36,165 nucleotides of DNA, taken from contig CAYJEW010000019.1 of NCBI GenBank assembly GCA_964369525.1, forward strand, positions 1 through 36,165. The letters are read 5' to 3'. The notes beneath the pieces are model-generated. The model was not told where the DNA came from. It saw only the letters and a list, made by a program, of their open reading frames with translations, and searched no databases. Each line of letters begins with the position of its first letter. The first letter of the stretch is position 1. This DNA comes from JAAYCI01 sp964369525 (GTDB lineage Bacteria; Bacillota; Clostridia; Oscillospirales; Ruminococcaceae). Below are positions 18,578-26,889 of this stretch, in pieces. A program made the position numbers and the translations under genes.

Positions 18578-18985
18578 TTATCCGCAACCTTGGCAACCCG
18601 CGCATCCGCTTTGACAGTTACTGCTCGGTGGCTCTACCTGCATAGGGTCGCCCCCGTCGATAGCCGCTGAGATGATAGCGTTTATGTGCTCTACCAGTGG
18701 TTTGATATCCGCTTTAGCCTCGTTATATGCCAGCATGTTTGGGTTTTCCATAATTGCTGTGTATGTAGCGTTCAGCTTTTGGTTTAGCTCTCCAAGGCGA
18801 GCTTCGTCGCGCTCTTGTTTTTCTATTTCGCGGTTTAACTCTGACCTTACAAAGTCAAATTCGTTAATTGCGTTTTGCAGCAGCTCGTCTTGGTCGTTCT
18901 CTTGGCGGGCTTTTTGCAAACGCAGATAGCGTTCGTCTTGCTGCAGCTCTACAGCCGCTTTTTGAAACATAAGAATGATATCCAT
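18578..18985 (-). CDS. YlbF/YmcA-family protein with Cys-rich tail
   Basis: 135 residues, almost entirely helical and charged, with family features ELLQNAINEFDFVRSELNREI and a conserved C-terminal helix (ADIKPLVEHINAIISAAI). In B. subtilis YlbF, YmcA and YaaT form a complex that carries [4Fe-4S] clusters and adjusts RNase Y activity; a similar RNA-processing role here is inferred from family only. The tail holds four cysteines (124, 128, 131, 134; pattern C-x3-C-x2-C-x2-C) that could bind iron-sulfur or zinc. The ATG has AGGAG six nt upstream. It is 24 nt downstream of miaB's partner position, that is, miaB stops before it on the same strand order: this gene is upstream and miaB is read separately from 20395. 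Confidence 0.8.
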   Translation of the reverse strand: MDIILMFQKAAVELQQDERYLRLQKARQENDQDELLQNAINEFDFVRSELNREIEKQERDEARLGELNQKLNATYTAIMENPNMLAYNEAKADIKPLVEHINAIISAAIDGGDPMQVEPPSSNCQSGCAGCQGCG

Positions 18986-19009
18986 CTTTTTCTCCTCTTA
19001 ATTATTAAG

Positions 19010-20395
19010 CTATTGGCTAGCGCGTACGCCTTCCAGCATAGCGCCTTTTATTGCGGTAATTTTAAGCGAAACAAAATTACCTGCCTCTTCGGGGCTGCCC
19101 GCAAACTCTACCAGCATATTGTTATCAAGCCTTGCTTGCATAACGCCGTCGCCGCGGCCCTCGCCCTCTACCATGCCTACAAACACCTGCCCTAGCCACG
19201 GCTTGGCAATATCCGCCACCATCTCCTCCTGCAAATCTAGCAGGCGCTGGATACGGGCAGCCTTTTCGCCATGCAAGGTTGCATCGGGGTAGGTGGCGGC
19301 CTCGGTGCCGGGGCGGCGGGAGTAGATAAATGTGAACAGCTGTGTAAAGCCAACCTCGCGCACCAGCTGCATGGTTTTTTCAAAATCTTCCTCGGTTTCG
19401 CCGGGGAAGCCCACCATTACATCAGAAGAAAATGTTATGCCGGCGCATAGGCTCTTGGCGTAGCGGATAAGCCCTATATAATCTTCTGCTGTATAGCGCC
19501 TATTCATGCGCGAGAGTATCTCGTTGCTACCGCTTTGCACAGGCAGGTGCAGGTGCTTACATAGCTGTGGATATTTGCATATGGTGTCTATCATTTTGCG
19601 GGTGGCATCTTTTGGATGGCTTGTCATAAAGCGTATCTTGTATTCTCCCGGCACCTCACAAAGCTTGCCCAGCAGGTCGCTAAAGTCCATTTTTTCGTCG
19701 TTGCCCTTACCGTATGAGTTAACATTTTGGCCAAGGAGCGTGATATCTTTATAGCCTGCTTGCACAAGCTTTTTAAATTCAGCAAGCACATCGTCGCTTG
19801 TGCGGCTACGTTCGGCCCCGCGCACATACGGCACTATGCAGTACGAGCAGTAGTTGTCGCACCCATACATAATAGGCAAAAGCGCCTTAAACTCCGATGC
19901 GTGCACCAACGGCACGTCCTCTATTATTTCGGTGCGCACCGCGGGTAGACGTAGCGCTTTTTTTCTGGTGGTCATTTTTTCCACAAGGGCGTCCGGCATT
20001 TGGTCTGCAGGGTTTGGCCCAAGCACAATGTCTACATACGGGTAGCTTTCGCGCAGTTTTTCTATGGTTGTTTTTTCCACCGCCATGCAACCGCATAGCG
20101 CCAGCAAAAGGCCCGGCTTTTCTTGTTTTAGCTTTTTTAGCGCGCCTAAGTTACCAAACACGCGTTGCTCTGCGTGTTCACGCACTGCGCAGGTATTAAA
20201 CACAATAAGGTCGGCCGCCTCAGCACTTTCGGTTAGCTCATAGCCAATATCCAGCAAAACTCCTCGTAGTCTTTCTGAGTCGTTTGCGTTTTGTTGGCCC
20301 CCAAAATTACGCACAAATGCATATGGGGTGCGCCCATAATGGGATGCTATGATATTTACTGCATTCTCGTTCCTGCTATACCCTTGCCTATCCAC
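19010..20395 (-). CDS. miaB: tRNA-2-methylthio-N6-dimethylallyladenosine synthase, one expected Cys missing
   Basis: Radical-SAM methylthiotransferase converting i6A37 to ms2i6A37 in tRNA. 461 residues. Domain order: N-terminal UPF0004 domain, radical SAM core with CDNYCSYC (Cys179, 183, 186), and C-terminal TRAM domain. The UPF0004 domain normally supplies three cysteines for an auxiliary [4Fe-4S] cluster. Two are present (Cys69 in NTCAVR, Cys103 in CGCMA), but the first, expected in a TYGCQxN-like motif, is Gly33 in NFGGQQNANDSE; the codon is GGC, one base from TGC. The GTG start is supported by AAAGGAG six nt upstream. It has a strong promoter, and the YlbF-like gene follows 24 nt downstream on the same strand. 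Confidence 0.94.
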   Translation of the reverse strand: MDRQGYSRNENAVNIIASHYGRTPYAFVRNFGGQQNANDSERLRGVLLDIGYELTESAEAADLIVFNTCAVREHAEQRVFGNLGALKKLKQEKPGLLLALCGCMAVEKTTIEKLRESYPYVDIVLGPNPADQMPDALVEKMTTRKKALRLPAVRTEIIEDVPLVHASEFKALLPIMYGCDNYCSYCIVPYVRGAERSRTSDDVLAEFKKLVQAGYKDITLLGQNVNSYGKGNDEKMDFSDLLGKLCEVPGEYKIRFMTSHPKDATRKMIDTICKYPQLCKHLHLPVQSGSNEILSRMNRRYTAEDYIGLIRYAKSLCAGITFSSDVMVGFPGETEEDFEKTMQLVREVGFTQLFTFIYSRRPGTEAATYPDATLHGEKAARIQRLLDLQEEMVADIAKPWLGQVFVGMVEGEGRGDGVMQARLDNNMLVEFAGSPEEAGNFVSLKITAIKGAMLEGVRASQ

Positions 20396-20469
20396 GCTTT
20401 CTCCTTTGTTGCGGGCAGTGCCGTAAAGCCCTGCCTAGACCCATAACCTTCTTGTTTCAACACCATTTT

Positions 20470-20498
20470 AGTATACACTATTTTTACCATTCTGACAA
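20470..20498 (-). promoter_or_regulatory. sigma-A promoter for miaB and the YlbF-like gene
   Basis: Minus-strand TTGTCA (20498-20493), 17-nt spacer, TATACT (20475-20470), about 75 nt upstream of the miaB GTG. The short leader contains a GGCAG...CTGCC hairpin. Confidence 0.75.
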
Positions 20499-20542
20499 GA
20501 AATACGCCCTATTTACACAGTTTTTACCACCACTGCCGCCCG

Positions 20543-23526
20543 TTATTTTTTGAGTATTGTTGCAAGATACTGCCCCGTAAAGCTTTCGGGCACTTTTGCC
20601 ACCTGCTCGGGCGTGCCCTGTGCTACAACAAGGCCGCCGCCGCTGCCGCCCTCGGGCCCAAGGTCTATCACATGATCGGCCTGTTTTATAACATCGAGGT
20701 TATGCTCTATTACCACAACAGTGTTGCCGCCGTTTGCCAAGCGGTTAAGCACCTTAAGCAGCTTTCGTACATCCTCTGAATGCAGGCCTGTTGTGGGCTC
20801 GTCTAATATATACACCGTTTGGCCGGTGGCTCGCCTTGCAAGCTCCAGCGCAAGTTTCACCCTTTGGGCCTCGCCGCCCGAAAGCGTTGTGGCCGACTGG
20901 CCAAGCTTTATATAGCCAAGCCCCACATCCACCAGCGTTTGCATCTTGCGATGAATTTTAGGCTGGTTTTCAAAAAATATCACCGCTTCATCGGCTGTCA
21001 TCTCAAGCACGTCGTGTATGTTTTTGTCTTTGTAGCGCACTTCCAGCGTTTCGCGATTATATCTCGCGCCTTTACACACCTCGCACGGCACAAATATGTC
21101 TGGCAAAAAGTGCATCTCTATCTTCAAGATACCGTCGCCCTCGCATGCCTCGCACCGCCCACCTTTAACGTTGAACGAAAACCTACCCGGCCCATACCCA
21201 CGCACCTTTGCCTCTTGCGTTTGGGCAAACAGCGCACGAATATCGGTGAACACGCCTGTATACGTAGCAGGGTTTGAGCGTGGGGTGCGGCCTATCGGGC
21301 TTTGGTCTATGCCAATTACCTTGTCCACCCACTCTTCGCCCAGCAGCTGTTCATGATTACCTGCGTGGCGGCGTGCGCCGTTTAGGTCGGCCGCCAGCTT
21401 TTTGTATAGTATCTCATTCACAAGGCTGCTTTTTCCGCTGCCCGAAACGCCTGTTACCGCCGTTATTACCCCAAGGGGGAACTTTACCGTAACATCCTTT
21501 AGGTTGTTTTGTTTTGCACCCACCACCGTGAGAAATTGGCCATTGCCCTCGCGGCGCTTTGAGGGCACTTTTATCTGCTTTTTGCCGCTTAGGTACTGGC
21601 CTGTAATGCTACGTGGCTCTGCCATTACGTCTTCCATAGTGCCACACGCCACAAGCTCGCCGCCGTGCACGCCTGCGCCGGGGCCTATGTCTACCAAAAA
21701 GTCGGCCTGGCGTATTGTGTCTTCGTCGTGCTCTACCACAATAAGCGTATTGCCAAGGTCTCGCAGGCGTTTTAGCGTGGCAATTAGCTTGTCGTTATCG
21801 CGCTGGTGTAGGCCGATTGACGGCTCATCCAGCACATACAGCACCCCTGTTAGCGCACTGCCAATTTGGGTTGCAAGGCGTATACGCTGGCTTTCGCCAC
21901 CCGAAAGCGACGCCGCCCCACGGGCCAGCGTTAGGTAGCCAAGGCCTACCGACTGCAAAAAGCCCAGCCGCTCGCGCACCTCTTTTAAAACACCGCCGGC
22001 AATCATCTGTTCGCGCTCGCTAAGTTTTATATTTTCAAAAAATTCAAGTTCTTCGCCAACAGGCAAGAGCGTAAGCTCGCTTATGTTTTTGCCCCCTACC
22101 GTAACGGCAAGCGAGGCAGGCTTTAAGCGCATGCCGTGGCAATCGGGGCACTCCACCCCGCTCATCGACTGCGCAATCTCCTCTTTCATCCACTCACTTG
22201 ATGTTTCGCGAAAGCGGCGCTCAAGGTTTGGAATAATACCTTCAAAGTCGTTCACATAACTGCCGCTACCAAACTCGTTTTCGCGATGCATCTTTAGTTT
22301 TTCGCCCTGTGTACCATATAGCAGCGCGTCCACTGCCTGCTCGCTCATCTCTTCAATTGGAGTGTCCAGCGTAAAGCCGTAGCGCTTACCAAGAGCTTTA
22401 TAATACATCTCGCCAATGCTGCCCTCGGCATAGTACCAGCCGCTGGCTTTTATTGCTTTTTCTCTTATAGACAGACTGCGGTTTGGCAGAATTGCCGCAG
22501 GGTCTACCTTCATAAAAGTACCAAGGCCTGTGCATAGCTCGCACGCACCAAACGGATTATTAAAGCTAAACATTCTTGGGGTTAGCTCTTCTATCTGGCT
22601 GCCGTGTATTGGGCAGGCATAGTTTTGGCTGAATTGTAGCTCTTCTTCTTTATCTACAAGGCTTATTGTTGCAAGCCCGCCGGTGAGCGACAGCGCTATC
22701 TCGAGCGAGTCGGCAAGGCGGCTGCGCACCTCATCNNNNNNNNNNNNNNNNNNNNNNNNNNNNNNNNNNNNNNNNNNNNNNNNNNNNNNNNNNNNNNNNN
22801 NNNNNNNNNNNNNNNNNNNNNNNNNNNNNNNNNNNCGGTGAGCGACAGCGCTATCTCGAGCGAGTCGGCAAGGCGGCTGCGCACCTCATCATTTTTAACA
22901 AGGCGGTCTACCACAATATCCACGCTGTGTTTTTTGTTTTTCTCAAGCTCAATCTCTTCGTCGAGGTTGTATATGTTACCGTCCACCCTCACACGGGCAA
23001 ACCCACCACGTCGAGCCGCTTCAAACTCTTTTTGCTGGGTGCCTTTGCGCCCACGAACCACCGGCGCAAGCACCATAAAACGTGTGTCATCCGGCAATTC
23101 CAGCACACTGTCTACCATTTGGTCTATAGTTTGCTGTGCAATTTTGCGAGAGCAAATTGGGCAGTGGGGTATGCCCACGCGCGCATACAAAAGGCGCAGG
23201 TAGTCGTATATTTCGGTTACGGTACCCACAGTGGAACGTGGGTTTTTGCTGGTGGTACGTTGGTCTATAGATATAGCGGGCGAAAGGCCGCTTATCTCGT
23301 CTACATCCGGCTTTTCCATCTGCCCCAAAAACATGCGGGCATAGCTGGACAAGCTTTCCACATACCTGCGCTGGCCGTCGGCATATATGGTATCAAACGC
23401 AAGACTGCTTTTACCACTGCCCGAAAGGCCTGTCATAACAACAAGCTTGTCGCGCGGAATGGTGAGGTCTATATTCTTTAGGTTGTGCTCTCTTGCACCT
23501 TTTATAACAATTTTATCGTTTGCCAA
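20543..23526 (-). CDS. uvrA: excinuclease ABC subunit A (intact gene split by an artefactual scaffold gap)
   Basis: Damage-recognition ATPase of nucleotide excision repair. The frame appears broken at 22736-22835, but the 55 bases before the Ns are repeated exactly after them. Removing the Ns and one copy (155 bases) restores one continuous frame of 942 residues, the normal UvrA size. Motifs: Walker A GLSGSGKSS twice, signatures LSGGESQRIRLA and LSGGEAQRVKLA, and zinc modules CPIC, CPIHG...CELCTGLG and GGRCEACEGDG...CEVCKGARYN. In the CPIHG module a His replaces the usual second Cys. The start is probably TTG at 23526 (LANDKIVIKGAREHN) because AAGGAG lies six nt before it; an ATG at 23550 lacks an SD. 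It follows uvrB by about 53 nt. Confidence 0.95.
22681..22890. repeat. 55-bp exact duplication flanking a 100-N gap (assembly artefact)
   Basis: Bases 22681-22735 and 22836-22890 are identical, and exactly 100 Ns lie between. Both copies encode the same UvrA residues, VRSRLADSLEIALSLT. This is what overlapping contig ends joined with a default spacer look like, not a genomic repeat. Confidence 0.95.
22736..22835. other. assembly gap (100 N) inside uvrA
   Basis: Default-sized spacer between contig ends that overlap by 55 bases; see the flanking duplication at 22681-22890. Confidence 0.97.
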
Positions 23527-23579
23527 ACTGTTCTCCTTAATTTCTTTCATGCGTAAATTTATAGATTTTTTATTGCTGT

Positions 23580-25679
23580 TTAGCTCTCGTTTGTTTTACC
23601 GCTTTTCAAAACACGCCCACGCCCTTGCGGCATGCCTTTGTTGTCCCTTTTGGTTTTTGCGCCTTGCTCTTTTGGACGGTTATTTTTCGCCGCCGCTTTT
23701 GGAGCATCATTCTTTGCAAGCTCGCCACTGCGTAATTTTTCAATTCTATCTCGCAGGAAAGCCGCGTGTTCAAATTCCAGCAATTTTGCCGCCTGCTTCA
23801 TCTCGCGGGTAAGGCGGGTTATAATCTGCTCGCGCTCAGCGCGGCTCATACGGCGGCCTTTTTTGCCCTCGTCTGGCACCTCTTTTGAAATTTCTATTAT
23901 GCCTGCTATATCTTTTACAATGGTTTTAGGCACAATACCATGCTCTTGATTGTAGGCCTCTTGTATCTCCCGGCGGCGGTCGGTTTCTAAAATGGCGCGT
24001 TCCATACTAGGGGTTACCGTGTCGGCATACATAATTACAATTCCATCTGCGTTTCGCGCCGCTCTGCCTATGGTTTGCACCAGGCTGGTTTCACTGCGCA
24101 AAAAACCCTCTTTGTCGGCGTCGAGTATAGCTACCAGCGAAACCTCGGGCAGGTCCAAGCCTTCTCGCAAAAGGTTTATGCCTACAATTACATCTATATC
24201 GCCTTTGCGCAAATCTCGTATAAGCTCCATACGCTCAAATGTGTCTATCTCGTGGTGCATATAGCGCACCTTTACGCCGTGCTCGGTTAAAAATTCGGTT
24301 AAATCTTCGGCCATCTTTTTTGTAAGGGTGGTCACCAGCACCCGCTCGCCTTTTGCGCTGCGCAGGTTTATCTCGCTAAGCAAATCGTCTATCTGCCCCT
24401 GCACAGGCTTTACAATAATTTGAGGGTCTACAAGCCCTGTTGGGCGTATAACCTGCTCTACAATCTGGGCCGAGTGGGTGCGCTCGTACTCGCCTGGCGT
24501 TGCGCTTACATACACCGCCTGATTTACCTTTGTCCAAAATTCTTCTTCTCGCAGCGGCCTGTTGTCGAACGCGCTCGGCAGGCGAAAGCCAAACTCTACC
24601 AAGTTCTTTTTGCGGGCATAGTCGCCACCATACATAGCGCGAAGCTGCGGTAACATAACATGGCTTTCGTCTACAAACAGCAACCAATCGTCGGGAAAAT
24701 AGTCTATCAGTGTAGACGGTACAGAGCCCGGCGCACGACCGCTAAGCACACGCGAATAGTTTTCTATCCCTTTGCAGCTGCCAACCTCGGCCAACATCTC
24801 CATGTCGTAGTTTGTGCGCTGGGCAATACGCTGGGCTTCAATTAGCTTGCCCTCCTGCGTAAATAGGCGCACCTGCTCGTCCATCTCGCCCCGAATATTT
24901 TCAAGGCCCAGCTGCATTTTATCCGGCGACACAATATAGTGGCTGGCAGGAAATATTGCCACATGCCCAAGCTCGCGCCGCCGCTCGCCTGTAAGCGGAG
25001 TTGTTTCGCTAATGCGCTCTATCTCATCGCCAAAAAATTCTATTCTAAACGCAACATCGTCGTAATACGCAGGGTGCACCTCTACTATATCGCCTTTTAC
25101 ACGGAACTTGTTGCGGGTGAAATTTACATCGTTGCGCTCGTATTGCAGCGCCACAAGCCGCTCAAGCAGTTGGTTGCGGCTCATCTTCATGCCGGGGCGC
25201 ATGCTAACTACACTGTTGCGGTAATCAATAGGGTCGCCCAGCGAATATATGCACGACACGCTGGCTACTATAATAACGTCGCGTCGCTCGCTAAGAGCCG
25301 AGGTTGCGCTGTGGCGCAGGCGGTCTATCTCGTCATTTATATCGCTGTCTTTTTCTATGTATGTGTCGGTGGTGGGAATGTATGCTTCTGGCTGATAGTA
25401 GTCGTAGTAGGACACAAAATATTCCACCGCATTGTTTGGGAAATATTCCCTAAACTCGGTGCAAAGCTGGGCCGCCAGTGTTTTATTGTGCGCCAGCACA
25501 AGTGTGGGCCTATTTACCTGCGCAATAACATTTGCCATTGTAAATGTTTTGCCACTACCTGTAACGCCCAGCAATGCCTGCCCACGGTTGCCCTTTTGCA
25601 AACCTTGCACAAGCTTTTCTATGGCTTTGGGCTGGTCCCCCATTGGCTGGTAGCTTGATGTAAGTTCAAATTTATCCAT
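23580..25679 (-). CDS. uvrB: excinuclease ABC subunit B
   Basis: Helicase-like subunit that verifies damage and recruits UvrC. 699 residues from ATG at 25679 (AGAGGT upstream; a TTG two codons earlier is less likely). Motifs: Walker A GVTGSGKTFTMANVI near residue 40, the Tyr-rich beta-hairpin region YFVSYYDYYQPEAYIP, DESHVMLPQ helicase motif II, motif V/VI segments ending QTIGRAARN, and a C-terminal UVR domain (LTREMKQAAKLLEFEHAAFLRDRIEKL). A basic, low-complexity tail follows. It heads the uvrB-uvrA operon behind a roughly 150-nt leader with unusual structure. Confidence 0.98.
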   Translation of the reverse strand: MDKFELTSSYQPMGDQPKAIEKLVQGLQKGNRGQALLGVTGSGKTFTMANVIAQVNRPTLVLAHNKTLAAQLCTEFREYFPNNAVEYFVSYYDYYQPEAYIPTTDTYIEKDSDINDEIDRLRHSATSALSERRDVIIVASVSCIYSLGDPIDYRNSVVSMRPGMKMSRNQLLERLVALQYERNDVNFTRNKFRVKGDIVEVHPAYYDDVAFRIEFFGDEIERISETTPLTGERRRELGHVAIFPASHYIVSPDKMQLGLENIRGEMDEQVRLFTQEGKLIEAQRIAQRTNYDMEMLAEVGSCKGIENYSRVLSGRAPGSVPSTLIDYFPDDWLLFVDESHVMLPQLRAMYGGDYARKKNLVEFGFRLPSAFDNRPLREEEFWTKVNQAVYVSATPGEYERTHSAQIVEQVIRPTGLVDPQIIVKPVQGQIDDLLSEINLRSAKGERVLVTTLTKKMAEDLTEFLTEHGVKVRYMHHEIDTFERMELIRDLRKGDIDVIVGINLLREGLDLPEVSLVAILDADKEGFLRSETSLVQTIGRAARNADGIVIMYADTVTPSMERAILETDRRREIQEAYNQEHGIVPKTIVKDIAGIIEISKEVPDEGKKGRRMSRAEREQIITRLTREMKQAAKLLEFEHAAFLRDRIEKLRSGELAKNDAPKAAAKNNRPKEQGAKTKRDNKGMPQGRGRVLKSGKTNES

Positions 25680-25705
25680 ATGCAATACCTCTATACGCGG
25701 CTTAT

Positions 25706-25727
25706 AATTAGCACAACCGTACTAATT
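25706..25727 (-). promoter_or_regulatory. inverted repeat in the uvrB leader
   Basis: 9-bp arms AATTAGCAC / GTACTAATT with a 4-nt loop and one mismatch that would be a G-U pair in RNA. It lies about 27 nt before the uvrB ATG. It could be an operator or an RNA hairpin controlling translation. It does not match the usual Bacillota LexA box. Confidence 0.45.
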
Positions 25728-25791
25728 CGCTTTTGTTTTTGCTCTTGCTTTTGTTTTTGTTCTTTTTGTTCTTTCTTATTATATGCACCAT
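25708..25791 (-). CDS. candidate 27-codon leader ORF upstream of uvrB
   Basis: An ATG-initiated frame of 27 codons lies wholly inside the predicted uvrB leader and begins about 38 nt after the inferred transcription start. The peptide starts MVHIIRKNKKNK, continues as Lys/Asn/Ser repeats and ends SELVRLC; its stop codon sits within the 3' part of the 25706-25727 hairpin. No good SD is visible, and the central part comes from a hexamer-like purine repeat, so it may be chance. It could act as a leader peptide coupling its own translation to uvrB. Confidence 0.25.
   Translation of the reverse strand: MVHIIRKNKKNKNKSKSKNKSELVRLC
25728..25778. repeat. degenerate hexamer repeat in the uvrB leader
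   Basis: On the plus strand units such as GCTTTT, GTTTTT, GCTCTT and GTTCTT recur with period 6, giving a purine-only-plus-C track (AARARC units) in the uvrB mRNA. Low complexity; possible replication-slippage tract. Confidence 0.6.
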
Positions 25792-25835
25792 TTATGCTAA
25801 TTCTGTAAAAGCAACAGGCGCAATCCCAGCATTTA

Positions 25836-25841
25836 ATTATA
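25836..25841 (-). promoter_or_regulatory. extended -10 promoter for uvrB-uvrA
   Basis: A perfect TATAAT on the minus strand preceded by TGG, that is an extended -10 (TGnTATAAT). No good -35 is present at 17 nt. It would give a leader of about 150 nt before the uvrB ATG. Confidence 0.6.
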
Positions 25842-25932
25842 CCACATAATCACCCAAATAATTGAATAATCTTTGTGAAACAAAACTGGGTGCTTTATGC
25901 TATACTGCGCTTTTACCGCCTAGAAAAACAAC

Positions 25933-25971
25933 AAACACGCATTGCCGGCGATCGCCTTGCAATGCATGTTT
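25933..25971 (-). terminator. terminator downstream of radC
   Basis: A 12-bp stem (AAACATGCATTG against CAATGCGTGTTT, one G-U pair) encloses a GGCGATCGCC palindrome and is followed on the minus strand by a T-rich run. It lies about 30 nt after the radC stop. Confidence 0.75.
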
Positions 25972-26003
25972 TAAGCTTTTAAACGTATTATTTATCTAAT
26001 TTA

Positions 26004-26693
26004 TTATTGCCTAATGTTGTCTAGCAGGCCGCTATCTGCCATGGAAACAAAATCATTATCTGCCACAACAATATGGTCGCTCAGGTTCACATTGATGGTG
26101 CGCAGAGCCGCAAATATCTGGCGGGTTACGTTTTTGTCTTCCATCGACGGCAAGGCCAGTCCCGCAGGGTGGTTATGCGCCAAAATTACCGAGGTGGCGT
26201 TGGCACTTAGTGCTTCGGCCACAATGCGCTTTATTGATATACGCACCGCATTCACAATGCCATCGTCTGTAACGCGCACACAACGCAGTAACTTGTGGCT
26301 ATTATCCAGCGAGGCCATCCACATCTCTTCATTGCGCTTACCTAAAAACTTTGGCATAAAAAACTCGCCTGCTTTAACAGTGCTGTTCAACACCATACCC
26401 GGTTTGCTTCGGTTATTTAAGTAGTATGCACCCATCTCGGGTATCATTTTAAGTAACACGGCGCTGGGCTCGCCTATACCTGCCACCTTTACCAGTTCTT
26501 GCACAGGTGCGTCCATAACTGCAGAAAAGCTACCAAAATGTGCCAGCAATGCATGGGCAAGCTCGTTTGTGTTGCATCTGGGGCGAGCATAAAAAAGCAA
26601 TAGCTCCAGCGCCTCATGCTCTGCAAAGCTCTCAAGACCCTGCTTTAAAAACCGCGCTCGCAGCCGCTCACGATGGCCATCGTGCACCCCCAT
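26004..26693 (-). CDS. radC: RadC/YicR-family JAB-domain protein
   Basis: 229 residues. An N-terminal helix-hairpin-helix-like region (ELVKVAGIGEPSAVLLKMI) is followed by an MPN/JAB metalloprotease-like domain with the JAMM-type motif AHNHPAGLALPSMED, in which His-x-His, Ser and Asp are all kept. Named for a historical DNA-repair phenotype; the true biochemical role is unsettled, and some relatives take part in DNA processing. The ATG has GGGAGGGG upstream. It is a single-gene unit with its own promoter and terminator, beside the uvrBA operon. Confidence 0.93.
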   Translation of the reverse strand: MGVHDGHRERLRARFLKQGLESFAEHEALELLLFYARPRCNTNELAHALLAHFGSFSAVMDAPVQELVKVAGIGEPSAVLLKMIPEMGAYYLNNRSKPGMVLNSTVKAGEFFMPKFLGKRNEEMWMASLDNSHKLLRCVRVTDDGIVNAVRISIKRIVAEALSANATSVILAHNHPAGLALPSMEDKNVTRQIFAALRTINVNLSDHIVVADNDFVSMADSGLLDNIRQ

Positions 26694-26763
26694 TGCTTGC
26701 CCCTCCCCTCGACAGCATCAGCACATAACTAACTTAGCATTCACTTTAACTCCTACCTATGAT

Positions 26764-26791
26764 ATTATACACCGATTCAGGCCAAAAGCAA
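26764..26791 (-). promoter_or_regulatory. candidate sigma-A promoter for radC
   Basis: Minus-strand TTGCTT (26791-26786), 16-nt spacer, perfect TATAAT (26769-26764), about 70 nt before the radC ATG. Confidence 0.65.
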
Positions 26792-26809
26792 AACCCTAAA
26801 ACATTTGTG

Positions 26810-26843
26810 TTTTTTAGCGGCGATGCTTTGTCGCCTAAAAAAA
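26810..26843. repeat. inverted repeat between radC and the SDR gene
   Basis: TTTTTTA, a 2-nt bulge and GGCGA face TCGCC and TAAAAAA across a 7-nt loop. On both strands the T run precedes and the A run follows the stem, which is the reverse of a terminator. It lies just upstream of the radC promoter; function unknown. Confidence 0.45.
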
Positions 26844-26857
26844 TACTGGCGCCCATA

Positions 26858-26889
26858 TAAAAACTCCGCTTTGCAGCGGAGTTTTTATG
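26858..26889. terminator. terminator downstream of the SDR gene
   Basis: AAAAACTCCGCT and its mirrored arm around a short TTGC loop with a T5 tail on either strand, immediately after the SDR stop codon. Confidence 0.9.

Noticed and set aside
22681..22890. A true direct repeat or tandem duplication in uvrA
   Set aside because: The two copies flank exactly 100 Ns and encode the same residues once in the restored protein; an assembly artefact explains it better.
24939..25658. Plus-strand open frame of 239 codons opposite uvrB
   Set aside because: Fully antisense to uvrB, low-complexity His/Tyr/Cys-rich translation, no SD.
26810..26843. Rho-independent terminator
   Set aside because: The T run is 5' and the A run 3' of the stem on both strands, the opposite of a terminator; kept only as an inverted repeat.
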